A stretch of 64,000 nt of DNA from an uncultured Cyclobacteriaceae bacterium (GCA_905479015.1 CAJQKV010000005.1:62001-126000), one strand, 5' to 3'; positions 45,503 to 54,305 are shown, counted from the stretch's first letter. The notes: generated by a model from the letters alone, not told the origin. Translations and numbers: made by a program.

Positions 45503-45521
45503 CAATAGAAAGAAGTCAATC

Positions 45522-46619
45522 ATGATTGGATACCGATTTACCGAATATATCCCCGAAAAAATAGCTGAAAAAGGCTCATTTGAAAGCTTACGAGATATTT
45601 TTTTGCAATTGATGGTCATTACCGGAGGGGATGTCTCAGAGACGATCCATTGGTTGACTAATTTGGACCAAGAACATAATTTAATGCCTGAAGATTATGG
45701 CATGGGAAATTTTGTGGATGATTTAAAAGATCAAGGCTACATTAAAGAGGGTAGTGAGGAGGGAACATTTGAGGTTACCGCCAAATCGGAACAAAAAATC
45801 AGAAAAAATGCGCTAGAAGAAATTTTTGGAAAACTCAAAAAAGGATCTAAGGGAGATCATAAAACACCTTATTTTGGTCAAGGAGATGAGACCACTACAG
45901 ATTTTAGGGAATTCCAGTTTGGAGATTCGCTGGACCAAATTGCTTTGACCGAAAGTTTGAAAAACGCACAGATCAACAACGGTACCGAAGAGTTCAGATT
46001 GACCGAAAGAGATATAGAGATTCAAGATAAGGATTTCAAAGCACAGACGTCAACGGTTTTAATGATCGACATCAGTCATTCCATGATTTTATATGGAGAG
46101 GATCGGATCACACCAGCAAAAAAGGTAGCCATGGCTTTGGCGGAGTTAATCACTCAAAAATACCCTAAAGATACCCTTGACATTATTGTATTTGGTAACG
46201 ATGCGTGGCAAATTGAGATCAAAGATTTACCCTTTTTGCAAGTAGGCCCCTATCATACCAATACCATTGCGGGACTGGAATTAGCGATAGATATTCTGAA
46301 ACGCAAAAAAAATAAAAACAAACAAATTTTCATGATTACGGATGGTAAACCAACCTGTATGAAGGTCGGCATCAAATACTATAAAAACAGTTTTGGCTTA
46401 GATCCCAAAATAATGAATAAAACCTTTAATTTGGCCGCGCAATGCAGAAGAAGCCACGTACCTATTACTACCTTTATGATTGCCTCAGACCCCTATTTGA
46501 AGCAGTTTGTACAAGAGTTTACCCAAATCAATAACGGCAATGCCTACTATAGCAGTCTGCAAGGCTTGGGCCATCTTATTTTTGAAGATTATAAAAACAA
46601 CCGAAGAAAAAATTTCTAA
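45522..46619 (+). CDS. VWA-domain protein (CoxE/BchD-like partner of MoxR-type ATPase)
   Basis: 365 residues, cytoplasmic. The N-terminal half is helical (about 1-175). The C-terminal half is a von Willebrand A domain with a full MIDAS: DISHS in LMIDISHSM (about 184-188), a Thr in HTNTIAGLELA, and the Asp in MITDGKPT. Proteins of this type partner with AAA+ ATPases of the MoxR/magnesium-chelatase class to insert metals or remodel protein complexes. The ATPase gene follows after five bases. No chlorophyll or cobalamin genes are present, so a metal-chelatase role in pigment synthesis is unlikely. Confidence 0.88.
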   Translation: MIGYRFTEYIPEKIAEKGSFESLRDIFLQLMVITGGDVSETIHWLTNLDQEHNLMPEDYGMGNFVDDLKDQGYIKEGSEEGTFEVTAKSEQKIRKNALEEIFGKLKKGSKGDHKTPYFGQGDETTTDFREFQFGDSLDQIALTESLKNAQINNGTEEFRLTERDIEIQDKDFKAQTSTVLMIDISHSMILYGEDRITPAKKVAMALAELITQKYPKDTLDIIVFGNDAWQIEIKDLPFLQVGPYHTNTIAGLELAIDILKRKKNKNKQIFMITDGKPTCMKVGIKYYKNSFGLDPKIMNKTFNLAAQCRRSHVPITTFMIASDPYLKQFVQEFTQINNGNAYYSSLQGLGHLIFEDYKNNRRKNF

Positions 46620-46624
46620 TTCAT

Positions 46625-48136
46625 ATGACATATTACGATTTACCAGAAAAAAATTTATTAGCCATTAAAACACTAAAAGAGCTGAAGGCGTCAGGTTACG
46701 CACCGATCGGTATTAAAGATGAATTAAGAAAAAATTTATTAAGTTCTTTCCAGGAAGGGAAATCAGTTTTTGAGGGCATTTGGGGCTATGAGCATACGGT
46801 AATTCCAGATATTGAAAGGGCTATTTTAGCAAGGCATAATATCAATTTTCTTGGACTTCGAGGACAGGCCAAAACCCGAATTGCTCGGATGATGGTACTT
46901 CTGCTTGATGAATGGATTCCTGTGGTACAAGGCTCAGAACTCAATGATGATCCCCTAAGACCGATTTCTCATTACGCCTTGGCTAAGTTAAAAGACGAAG
47001 GCGATGAGATGGCCATCTCTTGGTTACACAGAGATGAGCGATATACAGAGAAATTAGCGACGCCTGACGTTTCTATTGCCGATCTTATTGGCGATGTTGA
47101 CCCCATCAAGGCCGCGAGCTTGAAGCTTTCTTATGCAGATCAAAGGGTCATTCATTATGGTCTCATTCCTAGATCTAATAGATCTATTTTTGTGATCAAT
47201 GAGCTTCCAGATTTACAAGCCCGTATTCAAGTCGCGCTGTTTAATATCCTTCAAGAAGGGGATATTCAAATAAGAGGGTTCAAGTTGCGATTGCCTTTAG
47301 ATGTTCAATTTGTATTTACGGCAAACCCAGAGGATTATACCAATAGGGGTAGCATTGTCACACCCTTGAAAGATCGGATTGACAGTCAGATCATCACTCA
47401 TTATCCGAAAAGCATAGAGATAGGAAAGAAAATAACCCAACAAGAAGCCCAATTGGAACCAGAACAGCAACAACGGGTCCAGTCTTTTGAGCTGGCCAAG
47501 GATTTGGTTGAGCAGATTGCTTTTGAAGCACGGGAGAGTGAGTATGTCGACGCCAAGAGCGGCGTATCAGCAAGACTGACCATTTCCGCCTATGAAAATT
47601 TAATCAGTGCAGCGGAACGGAGGATGTTTAAGAATGGAGGGGAAAAGACAACTGTCCGAGTGGCTGATTTTGTTGGGGTCATTCCAGCGATAACCGGTAA
47701 AGTAGAACTGGTCTATGAAGGAGAGCAGGAAGGCCCAGGCATCGTAGCTGCCAATTTGATCAGTAAGGCTCTCAGAACTCAATTTGTGAATTTTTTTCCA
47801 GATCCTGAAGAGATCAGAAAAAGTAAGAAAAGGGATAACCCTTATCAAGTCATTTCGGAATGGTTTGGGAAAGGAAATATGGTTGATATAATGTTAGATG
47901 CCAGTGATGCCGATTACAGCTCTTGCTTGAATAGCGTACCAGGATTGGCCGATTTGGTTAACAAAAAATATAAAAAGGAATCAGAGGCTTATCGATTATT
48001 TTTGATGGAGTTGGCGCTGCATGGTTTAGCAGAATACAGTGTGCTGAGTAAGCATACCCTTGATGAAGGATTGCAATTCAAAGATTTGATCAGTAGTATG
48101 TTTAACATAGAAGATCATACTTCAGAAGATATATAA
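46625..48136 (+). CDS. AAA+ ATPase, MoxR / magnesium-chelatase-I-like
   Basis: 503 residues. Walker A GLRGQAKTR (about 78-86). The Walker B position reads SIFVINELPDL, with Asn before the catalytic Glu instead of the usual Asp. Sensor 1 is QFVFTANPEDY, followed by the arginine-finger region PLKDRIDSQI. The chelatase/MoxR-type insertion lies between these (LQARIQVALFNILQEGDIQ). The C-terminal third has no recognised domain. Likely forms a hexamer that acts with the VWA protein on an unknown client. Databases tend to call it 'magnesium chelatase', which overstates what is known. Confidence 0.87.
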   Translation: MTYYDLPEKNLLAIKTLKELKASGYAPIGIKDELRKNLLSSFQEGKSVFEGIWGYEHTVIPDIERAILARHNINFLGLRGQAKTRIARMMVLLLDEWIPVVQGSELNDDPLRPISHYALAKLKDEGDEMAISWLHRDERYTEKLATPDVSIADLIGDVDPIKAASLKLSYADQRVIHYGLIPRSNRSIFVINELPDLQARIQVALFNILQEGDIQIRGFKLRLPLDVQFVFTANPEDYTNRGSIVTPLKDRIDSQIITHYPKSIEIGKKITQQEAQLEPEQQQRVQSFELAKDLVEQIAFEARESEYVDAKSGVSARLTISAYENLISAAERRMFKNGGEKTTVRVADFVGVIPAITGKVELVYEGEQEGPGIVAANLISKALRTQFVNFFPDPEEIRKSKKRDNPYQVISEWFGKGNMVDIMLDASDADYSSCLNSVPGLADLVNKKYKKESEAYRLFLMELALHGLAEYSVLSKHTLDEGLQFKDLISSMFNIEDHTSEDI

Positions 48137-48148
48137 AGTAAAGGAGAC

Positions 48149-48793
48149 ATGACATTGACAGAGGCCCAGCAGCTGATCGCACAGGGGGAGGGCCATCGAA
48201 TTGAATTTAAGCTAAAGGCGAAACATCCCGATAGAATTATCAGAGAAATCGTTGCTTTTTCAAATTCAAAAGGAGGGCATTTATTTATAGGTGTTGATGA
48301 CGATGGCAGTATTATTGGGCTCAAAGATGCTGAAGAAGCCCATTATGTCATGGAGAAAGCGATGCAGGAGTTATGTAGGCCTCAAATTGAATATGAATAC
48401 CAGATCATACCTATCGATGGTAAACGCGCGATCGTTCATTATCAATTTGAGTCTGGAAAAAAGAAACCCTATTTTGCCTTTTTAAAACCTTTTCATAAAC
48501 GAGGTCGTTCCTTTGTAAGGCTTGAAGACAGGTCTATTCAAGCCAGTAGAGAATTGAGGCAAATCTTAAAATTTTCCTTAAAGGATACTACGACACCTTT
48601 TGAGTATGGTGAAAATGAAAAGATACTCTTAAATTATTTAGGGAACCACGAGGAAATCACCGTCAATACTTTTTGTACCGTTGGTAACATAGATAAGCAG
48701 TTGGCCTCTCAAACCCTGATCAAACTCACGGTAAATAATGTATTGAAGGTCATCCCAGATGAAAAAGAAGATAGATTTATCTTTGTAGCCTAG
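48149..48793 (+). CDS. AlbA_2 (Schlafen-type) domain protein
   Basis: 214 residues. The N-terminal AlbA_2 domain (about 10-130) has the family hallmarks E-G-x-x-I-E-F-K (GEGHRIEFKLKAKHPDRI), IVAFSNSKGGHLFIGVDDDG and the later F-x-R-x-G-R-S-F-V-R-L-E-D segment. The C-terminal 75 residues look like a winged helix (VNTFCTVGNIDKQLASQTL). AlbA_2 proteins are nucleic-acid-linked regulators or nucleases. It follows the AAA+ gene by 12 bases on the same strand, making a three-gene VWA/AAA+/AlbA_2 unit. AAGGAG (48141-48146) sits only two bases before the ATG, probably too close to act as a ribosome site. Confidence 0.83.
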   Translation: MTLTEAQQLIAQGEGHRIEFKLKAKHPDRIIREIVAFSNSKGGHLFIGVDDDGSIIGLKDAEEAHYVMEKAMQELCRPQIEYEYQIIPIDGKRAIVHYQFESGKKKPYFAFLKPFHKRGRSFVRLEDRSIQASRELRQILKFSLKDTTTPFEYGENEKILLNYLGNHEEITVNTFCTVGNIDKQLASQTLIKLTVNNVLKVIPDEKEDRFIFVA

Positions 48794-49269
48794 AGTTTGA
48801 TAGATAAGTATTCTTACAGACGAAAATTTCTTTTGGTGTTCAGTAGACGGATAGTTTAGTTTCTGAGTTCAAGAGAATCAGACCGAGTTTCCTTTTTTAG
48901 CGTTAAGGTCTATTTCTCTTTTGAAGCTTTTAAAAGGGATTTCAGGAGGGCTTTCTTTGCATCAGCCTTACCCAATCAGCCTCTTTATTAAATGATTACT
49001 TAACCTTGATTTTGAAATTAGTTACACGGGCACATTTGATTTTTGAGCGCTCATGATGCCCAAGACAAAAAGGCTGTTATTAAATTTAAACCGTTGTCGG
49101 TGAAAGACCAATCATATTATTTTAATAATTTACAAAGCGGACGCAATCGATTTCGTAAAAATTCTTTTTAATTTTTGTATAAATTATTCTTCTACTAATT
49201 ATTTTCTTTTTAAATTAAATTATAATAATTTAAAATTTGATATAAAACAGCATTCAATCAAACCTAATC
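48794..49269. other. Intergenic region upstream of the ECF sigma gene
   Basis: 476 bases; the last 130 (about 49140-49269) are extremely AT-rich. No ORF, tRNA or clear terminator is seen. Near-miss -7 boxes TAATTTTTG (about 49169-49177) and TAAAATTTG (about 49231-49239) each have one extra base compared with TAnnTTTG. This length and composition suggests a regulated promoter region for the accessory genes that follow. Confidence 0.45.
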
Positions 49270-49830
49270 ATGACCAATCAATTGCTGTTGCGAAGAATGA
49301 ATGAGGATAATGATGAACGTGCATTAGAGGACTTATTCAATGCGCATTCAAAATGGCTCTACGCCACTGCCTTTAGTATTGTCAAAGATCAGGGTCTTGC
49401 AGAGGAAATTGTGGAGGATGTTTTTTTTAAACTTTGGCAAAATAGGCGCAAATATTCCTCACTAGAAAACTTAGAATCTTTTTTGTTTGTGTGCACCAAA
49501 AACCTATCCTACGATCACATTAGAAAGCGTGGAAACAGACATTTCATTTCTCTAGATGAGCAAATGTTGAATCAACATGAAATGGGGCCGGATCAAATTT
49601 ATGAGCTTAATGAACTCAAGGAAATGATTGAATTATCAGTTAAAAAATTGCCCCCAAGGTGTAAATCTATTTTTGAATTGGTCAGGAATAAGGGTTATTC
49701 ATATAAAGAAACTGCTAAAATTCTTAATTTGACCCCCAAGACAGTAGAAAATCAACTTAGAATAGCGGCCAAAAAAATGTATATTGATCTTGAACAGTAT
49801 TTTCAAAAAATGAAAATAAAAGTAAGTTAG
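49270..49830 (+). CDS. ECF RNA polymerase sigma-70 factor, Bacteroidota FecI-like
   Basis: 186 residues, normal for ECF sigma factors. Region 2 (about 20-85) includes LYATAFSIVKDQGLAEEIVEDVFFKLWQN-type sequence with D-x-x-Q/E-E-I-V, and region 4 (about 125-175) has the helix-turn-helix GYSYKETAKILNLTPKTVENQL. It directs RNA polymerase to a small set of promoters. No anti-sigma (FecR-like) gene is next to it; the following gene is a lipoprotein. The downstream FG-GAP and carbohydrate genes may be targets, but that is only proximity. Confidence 0.92.
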   Translation: MTNQLLLRRMNEDNDERALEDLFNAHSKWLYATAFSIVKDQGLAEEIVEDVFFKLWQNRRKYSSLENLESFLFVCTKNLSYDHIRKRGNRHFISLDEQMLNQHEMGPDQIYELNELKEMIELSVKKLPPRCKSIFELVRNKGYSYKETAKILNLTPKTVENQLRIAAKKMYIDLEQYFQKMKIKVS

Positions 49831-50013
49831 AAGAAGATACCTACTTAAAAAAAGAGAGGCAAAAGTACGAAAGTATGTTTTAAACGTTAATTTTTTGATC
49901 TCATTGGGGGATTGGAATCTTTTTTTCGTTCAAGAAATAGAGGAAATTTTTTTAAGATCCTTTGTATTAGGGTGAAGACCCAACCATTTTATTTATGCTT
50001 AAACAAAATATGT

Positions 50014-50466
50014 ATGAAACACTTAAGAAGCTTTATTTTTTTTACTTTTTCGCTCGGCGCTCTGATGTTGATCAGTTGTGGCGATGATAGCGATGACCCC
50101 GTAACTGAGGATCCCGTAACTGAGTCCACCGAAGAAGAGAAGCAACTTGAAAGTCTGTCTGCTTCTGCTTGGAAAATGTCTAGTATTACCTTAGATGGTG
50201 CTGATGCTACTTCGAATTTTGATGGCCTCGTGCTTACCATCAAGTCGGACAAAACGTATTCAACAAATGGAAGTTATGATCCAGTATGGCCCTCTTCAGG
50301 ATCGTTTACTTTTGGATCAGATATAAATACACTTACAAGAGATGACGGAGTGAGTATGACTATATCAGTCAGTGAAACAAGTCTAACGGTTACCTTCACT
50401 TATGCTGACTCGGGTGGACGAATTGATGCACTCCCTGGTGACTATGTGTTCAGCTTTACATCATAA
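50014..50466 (+). CDS. Small lipoprotein, lipocalin-like
   Basis: 150 residues from the ATG at 50014; the frame is open upstream but MKHLRSFIFFTFSLGALMLISC is a clear lipoprotein signal (Cys22), followed by an acidic linker with the repeat PVTEDPVTES. The mature domain begins with W-K-M-S-S-I-T-L-D-G and continues as a string of beta-strands (TIKSDKTYSTNGSYDPVWPS, then GSFTFG), as in Bacteroidota lipocalin-like/DUF5004-type proteins. The acidic residues right after the cysteine could act as a surface-export signal. Sits between the sigma factor and the FG-GAP gene, 27 bases before the latter, probably co-transcribed with it. Confidence 0.7.
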   Translation: MKHLRSFIFFTFSLGALMLISCGDDSDDPVTEDPVTESTEEEKQLESLSASAWKMSSITLDGADATSNFDGLVLTIKSDKTYSTNGSYDPVWPSSGSFTFGSDINTLTRDDGVSMTISVSETSLTVTFTYADSGGRIDALPGDYVFSFTS

Positions 50467-50493
50467 AAATCATAAAAATTTAAAGAAGAAAAT

Positions 50494-53043
50494 ATGAAAA
50501 GACATATACTTTACTACAATAAACTTGTCAAGCGATACAATAAGTATCGAAGAAAAATTGATAATGCCAATAGCATATCCTTTCACAAAAGAAGGATTGA
50601 AGTTTTTGCAAAGAGAATGCGACAATTGTATGATCGCATAAATGATTTGGGAAGAGCTTTGAAAATTGCAGCTGCCGGTAGCTTTGCTTCACTGGCCTTG
50701 GTATTAGCTCCAATGGAGTCCAATGCCCAGACGAGTTTTGCCCTTGAGACCCAAAGGCCTTTGGGTACAGCACACGCCAAAAATTACGCTACACCCGCCT
50801 TTGGTGATATTGACGGTGATGGGGATCTTGACTTGGTGATTGGTGAAAGATATCCTGGATTGGGAGCTTTTGTATACGAAAACGAGAATGGTACATTTAA
50901 AAGGAACAAGGATCACCCAATAGTGGGATTAGTAAGAAACCTCTATGATTCTGCTGCTCATGGGGCAGATCCCAACTCGGGAGGCGACGGTATGTATTCT
51001 GCTCCGGCTTTTGCTGACTTTGATGGTGATGGTGATCACGATCTTTTTGTGGGTGAACAGAAAGGAATTATTCATTATTTTAAAAATGATGGAGGGACTT
51101 TTGCATTAGATACTGCCAATAATCCACTAAAGAATTGGAATAACGGAAATACCGGTGAAAAATCAAAGCCTACTTTTGTAGATTTAGATGGTGATGGAGA
51201 TTTAGACGTGGTCATCGGTAAAGGCAATGGGGAATTAAGATATTTGAAGAATGATGCTGGTGTCTTGTCCGAGCAGTATTCCTGGCAAGGAAGTAGCCCT
51301 TTTAGTTATCAAAAAACAGACAGCCTTGGAAGCCTAGTTGAAGAATGGGGCTATTTAGATGTAGGTGATGAAGCAGCTCCTGCTTTTGCTGATCTTGATG
51401 GCGATGGCGATTTAGATGCATATGTGGGTAACAAAGATGGAGGAATAGTGATGTATGTAAATTCAGGATCAGCAACTGAGCCATCATTTGCCCAAGACAC
51501 CACCATAAATAACCCATTCTCAGATTTATCAAGTTATCATTCTGAAGGGTTTGATAGTCCAACACCGATATTTGTAGATTTGGATGCAGATGGCGATATG
51601 GATATGCCCATGGGATTTTTGAATGGTCCCTTGACATATTTTGAAAATCAAGGAGATAGTGCTTTTAAATGGATTCCAGCTAATGAGCTAGGGATAGCAG
51701 ATATTACCAATTCAAATATAGGTACAGCTATTGCAGATGTAGATGAAGATGGTGATTTAGATGTGGTAATGTCAAAGGGAGATGCTTTGACATACTTTGA
51801 AAATGACGGTACTGGAAAGTTTTCAGAAAAGGTTGGAGAAGGTAATCCATTAGATGCTGTAAGCTCGAGTATTGGTGGTGTGGATATCATTGATGGTGCG
51901 GACACAGCCAAAGCATCGGCTTTTTCACCCACATGGGTTGATTGGAACGGTGATATGTATGGTGATTTGTTTTTCGGAACCGAAAATGATACCATTATTC
52001 ATTATTATGAAAATGCTCAAGACGGTACCTGGACAGATGAAACTTTTACTTCTAAGAATCCTTTCCTATCTTATAAAACAGTTGACAATGAAACCATCAC
52101 CTTTATCGATTTAGATGGTGATGGGGATCTTGACAGCTTTGTGGGTAATAAGGATGGAAAGCTCAAGTATTTTGAAAATGATGGAGCCGGTGCTCTGGCA
52201 GAAGTTGAGGGGCCTTTTGATAATGAGAATCTCGGTGGAGATAAGATATGGCACGATGCATATGACCTTGATCAAGATGGGGACCTTGATATGTTTATTG
52301 GTAAAGATGACAGAGTTGAGTACTACATGAATAATGGAGATCAAACTTTTACCAATCGTGGAGATCTAAATCCTTTTGCAGGGATTACAGTAGTTGCAAA
52401 CCCTTCTCCTGTTTTTGGAGATCTCAATGGAGATGGCATTCAAGACATGCTTTTGGGTGATCGCTCCGGTAGCTCATGGTTCTTCGGAGGATCAGGTACG
52501 GTTACAGCACCTACAGCAGCTAGTGTTGATGCTCAAACTGCAGGTGTTGGAACTGAGTATAGTTTTGATGCAAGTAGTCTATTTACTGATGCCAATGATG
52601 ATATTGTGCAGTACAGAGCAATGCAAGCTGATGGATCAGCCTTACCCGCATGGTTGACTTTTACGCGTACGACGCAGCAACTGACAGGAACGCCGTCAGC
52701 GGCCAATGTCGGTTCGATAGATGTAGTAATTGAGGCAGTAGACGTAGATAATAATATTGCGGAGGCTAGCTTTACATTAACGATCACTTCTTTAACGGCG
52801 ATGGATCAAAAGGTAAATATTTCATTTTATCCAAATCCTACGGTAGATAAAGTCAATGTTAAATCAGAAATAACAACGTTGAAAAATGTGAGTGTTTATT
52901 CGCTATCAGGAGTCAATATTAAATCTTTTGAGATGACCTCTAAAGATTTTAGTGTAGATATGACTGATATGCCAAAAGGAGTTTATTTAATTAAAATAAA
53001 TTCAGTTCAAGGTGAAATAATTCATCCGATTATCAAAAAGTAG
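50494..53043 (+). CDS. FG-GAP/VCBS repeat protein with extended N-terminus and T9SS sorting domain
   Basis: 849 residues. Residues 1-58 are very basic (KRHILYYNKLVKRYNKYRRK; HKRRIEVFAKRMRQLY) and precede a signal-like hydrophobic segment (AAAGSFASLALVLAP) cut near S-N-A-Q78. About ten FG-GAP/VCBS repeats follow (85-675), each with a D-x-D-x-D-G-D-x-D calcium loop such as FGDIDGDGDLDLVIGE; some loops are degenerate (WVDWNGDMYGDLF). Next comes a cadherin-like/He_PIG domain (about 680-770; PAWLTFTRTTQQLTGTPS) and a T9SS type A C-terminal domain (ISFYPNPTVDKVNV ... MPKGVYLIKI). Expected to be exported through the T9SS and anchored or released at the surface; Ca2+-binding propeller-type adhesion or carbohydrate contact is likely. 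Followed by a terminator. Confidence 0.9.
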   Translation: MKRHILYYNKLVKRYNKYRRKIDNANSISFHKRRIEVFAKRMRQLYDRINDLGRALKIAAAGSFASLALVLAPMESNAQTSFALETQRPLGTAHAKNYATPAFGDIDGDGDLDLVIGERYPGLGAFVYENENGTFKRNKDHPIVGLVRNLYDSAAHGADPNSGGDGMYSAPAFADFDGDGDHDLFVGEQKGIIHYFKNDGGTFALDTANNPLKNWNNGNTGEKSKPTFVDLDGDGDLDVVIGKGNGELRYLKNDAGVLSEQYSWQGSSPFSYQKTDSLGSLVEEWGYLDVGDEAAPAFADLDGDGDLDAYVGNKDGGIVMYVNSGSATEPSFAQDTTINNPFSDLSSYHSEGFDSPTPIFVDLDADGDMDMPMGFLNGPLTYFENQGDSAFKWIPANELGIADITNSNIGTAIADVDEDGDLDVVMSKGDALTYFENDGTGKFSEKVGEGNPLDAVSSSIGGVDIIDGADTAKASAFSPTWVDWNGDMYGDLFFGTENDTIIHYYENAQDGTWTDETFTSKNPFLSYKTVDNETITFIDLDGDGDLDSFVGNKDGKLKYFENDGAGALAEVEGPFDNENLGGDKIWHDAYDLDQDGDLDMFIGKDDRVEYYMNNGDQTFTNRGDLNPFAGITVVANPSPVFGDLNGDGIQDMLLGDRSGSSWFFGGSGTVTAPTAASVDAQTAGVGTEYSFDASSLFTDANDDIVQYRAMQADGSALPAWLTFTRTTQQLTGTPSAANVGSIDVVIEAVDVDNNIAEASFTLTITSLTAMDQKVNISFYPNPTVDKVNVKSEITTLKNVSVYSLSGVNIKSFEMTSKDFSVDMTDMPKGVYLIKINSVQGEIIHPIIKK

Positions 53044-53066
53044 TTTTCTTTTATTTGTATTGTTAT

Positions 53067-53098
53067 AAAAAGAGATACTCATGAGTATCTCTTTTTTT
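53067..53098 (+). terminator. Rho-independent terminator after the FG-GAP gene
   Basis: AAAAAGAGATAC (53067-53078) pairs with GTATCTCTTTTT (53085-53096) around a short TCATGA loop and runs into more Ts. It starts 24 bases after the stop codon. Confidence 0.85.
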
Positions 53099-53214
53099 TA
53101 TTTTTCTAATTTTTTATTTGATAAAAAATTATATTGTTTTAGCATTTAATATGTTAAGAATGCTTCGGATTAAAATAAAGTTTCAATTAATGAAATAACA
53201 TAATTACTAAAAAA

Positions 53215-54111
53215 ATGATGGACTATAAATTTCAGTACAGTGCTGCTATATCTTTGAAATGGATAAAGGATAAAATGATGGGATTGGTATTCCCTGATAT
53301 CACGAAGCAGGGAGACCGTATCCAGAAGAATTTTAAAGGCGTTGTAGTTTCAAAAAATAATGTGCCGGTAGGCATGATTTTGGGTCTATCTGATATGAAT
53401 TTAAAAGATTTTAGAATCATGTCATTCAGAGTGAAACCTGACCATTCAAATAATAAATTGGGATTCAGACTCTTAATAGCTCTTGAAGAGAATTTAAAAA
53501 AAGAAGGATTTGAGCGGCTAGAATTACAGTTTAGGTCACATTGGAAATCATTATTTGTACTCGAGAAGTTGTTACAAAAAACGAAATGGAAGCAACCTGA
53601 ATTTAATATGAAAATATGTCAATCTTTGGTTGAACAAGCTTTCCCTGTTTTTCATAGAGGGCATCAGCTACCTAATGATTATACTTTTACCAGTTGGAAA
53701 TTGGTTTCAGATCAAGAAAAGAAAGACATAAAAAAGCAACATGATCAGAACAGGTGGTATCCAGAGGAAGTATCTCCATTCATTCTTACAGATATCATCG
53801 AACCAGAAGTGAGTCTCGCACTGCGCTTTAAAGGTCAAATTGTGGGCTGGCTGATCATTCATCAAATTAGTACAGAAACATTAGAGTATACGTCTCTTTT
53901 TATTGATGAAGCGCACAGAAGTTTTAAGATGGGACATTTACTGATGGGTGAGGGAATTCTTAGCCAGTCAAACCAAAACAAATTTCCTAAATTTTTATTT
54001 ACTGTGAAGGCAACGAATCGTTTGATGTTAAAATTCATTGATCGTAATGGCCCTTCAAATGGGATGGTTGTTACCGACATATTTAAGGCAGAAAAAAAGT
54101 TACTACCATAA
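53215..54111 (+). CDS. Protein with two GNAT acetyltransferase-like domains
   Basis: 298 residues, no signal peptide. The N-terminal half (about 35-135) has a GNAT pattern: GVVVSKNNVPVGMILG (beta hairpin), FRVKPDHSNNKLGFRLL (acetyl-CoA loop region) and a following helix. The C-terminal half (about 190-295) repeats it: LRFKGQIVGWLIIH, then LFIDEAHRSFKMGHLLM. The acyl-CoA loops match Q/R-x-x-G-x-G/A poorly, so catalysis is not certain. Substrate unknown; it stands alone between terminators and gaps, after the FG-GAP gene and before the sulfatase. Confidence 0.65.
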   Translation: MMDYKFQYSAAISLKWIKDKMMGLVFPDITKQGDRIQKNFKGVVVSKNNVPVGMILGLSDMNLKDFRIMSFRVKPDHSNNKLGFRLLIALEENLKKEGFERLELQFRSHWKSLFVLEKLLQKTKWKQPEFNMKICQSLVEQAFPVFHRGHQLPNDYTFTSWKLVSDQEKKDIKKQHDQNRWYPEEVSPFILTDIIEPEVSLALRFKGQIVGWLIIHQISTETLEYTSLFIDEAHRSFKMGHLLMGEGILSQSNQNKFPKFLFTVKATNRLMLKFIDRNGPSNGMVVTDIFKAEKKLLP

Positions 54112-54305
54112 CTTAAGTTTACAAATGGTGATCATTTGAGGGATGGCCCTTTTATTCTCGTCATATAAGCAAAGGTGACTTGGTTCTCAACGAGCAAGCA
54201 CATCAATTTTTTAGACTTTTTAGAGATCCAAACAGTCGTCAAAATAATATTATTCAGTTGTGCTTGATCATTATGAGCGCAGGGATTCAGGCATAAATTG
54301 GTCTT

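Noticed and set aside
46625-48136. Magnesium chelatase for chlorophyll synthesis
   Set aside because: No tetrapyrrole or pigment genes are nearby, and the ATPase/VWA pair is common in non-photosynthetic Bacteroidota.
48794-49269. Possible origin, attachment site or small RNA in the AT-rich gap
   Set aside because: No DnaA-box cluster, direct-repeat pair or hairpin with T tract could be found by eye.
51302-51995. Minus-strand open frames of 111 and 115 codons inside the FG-GAP gene
   Set aside because: The His/Leu-rich and Ser/Pro-rich composition results from reading the repeat codons backwards.
50800-52470. Repeated GATGGTGATGG-type DNA, at first sight a tandem repeat or CRISPR-like array
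   Set aside because: The repeats are in frame and encode the calcium loops of FG-GAP repeats; spacers are coding and vary in length.
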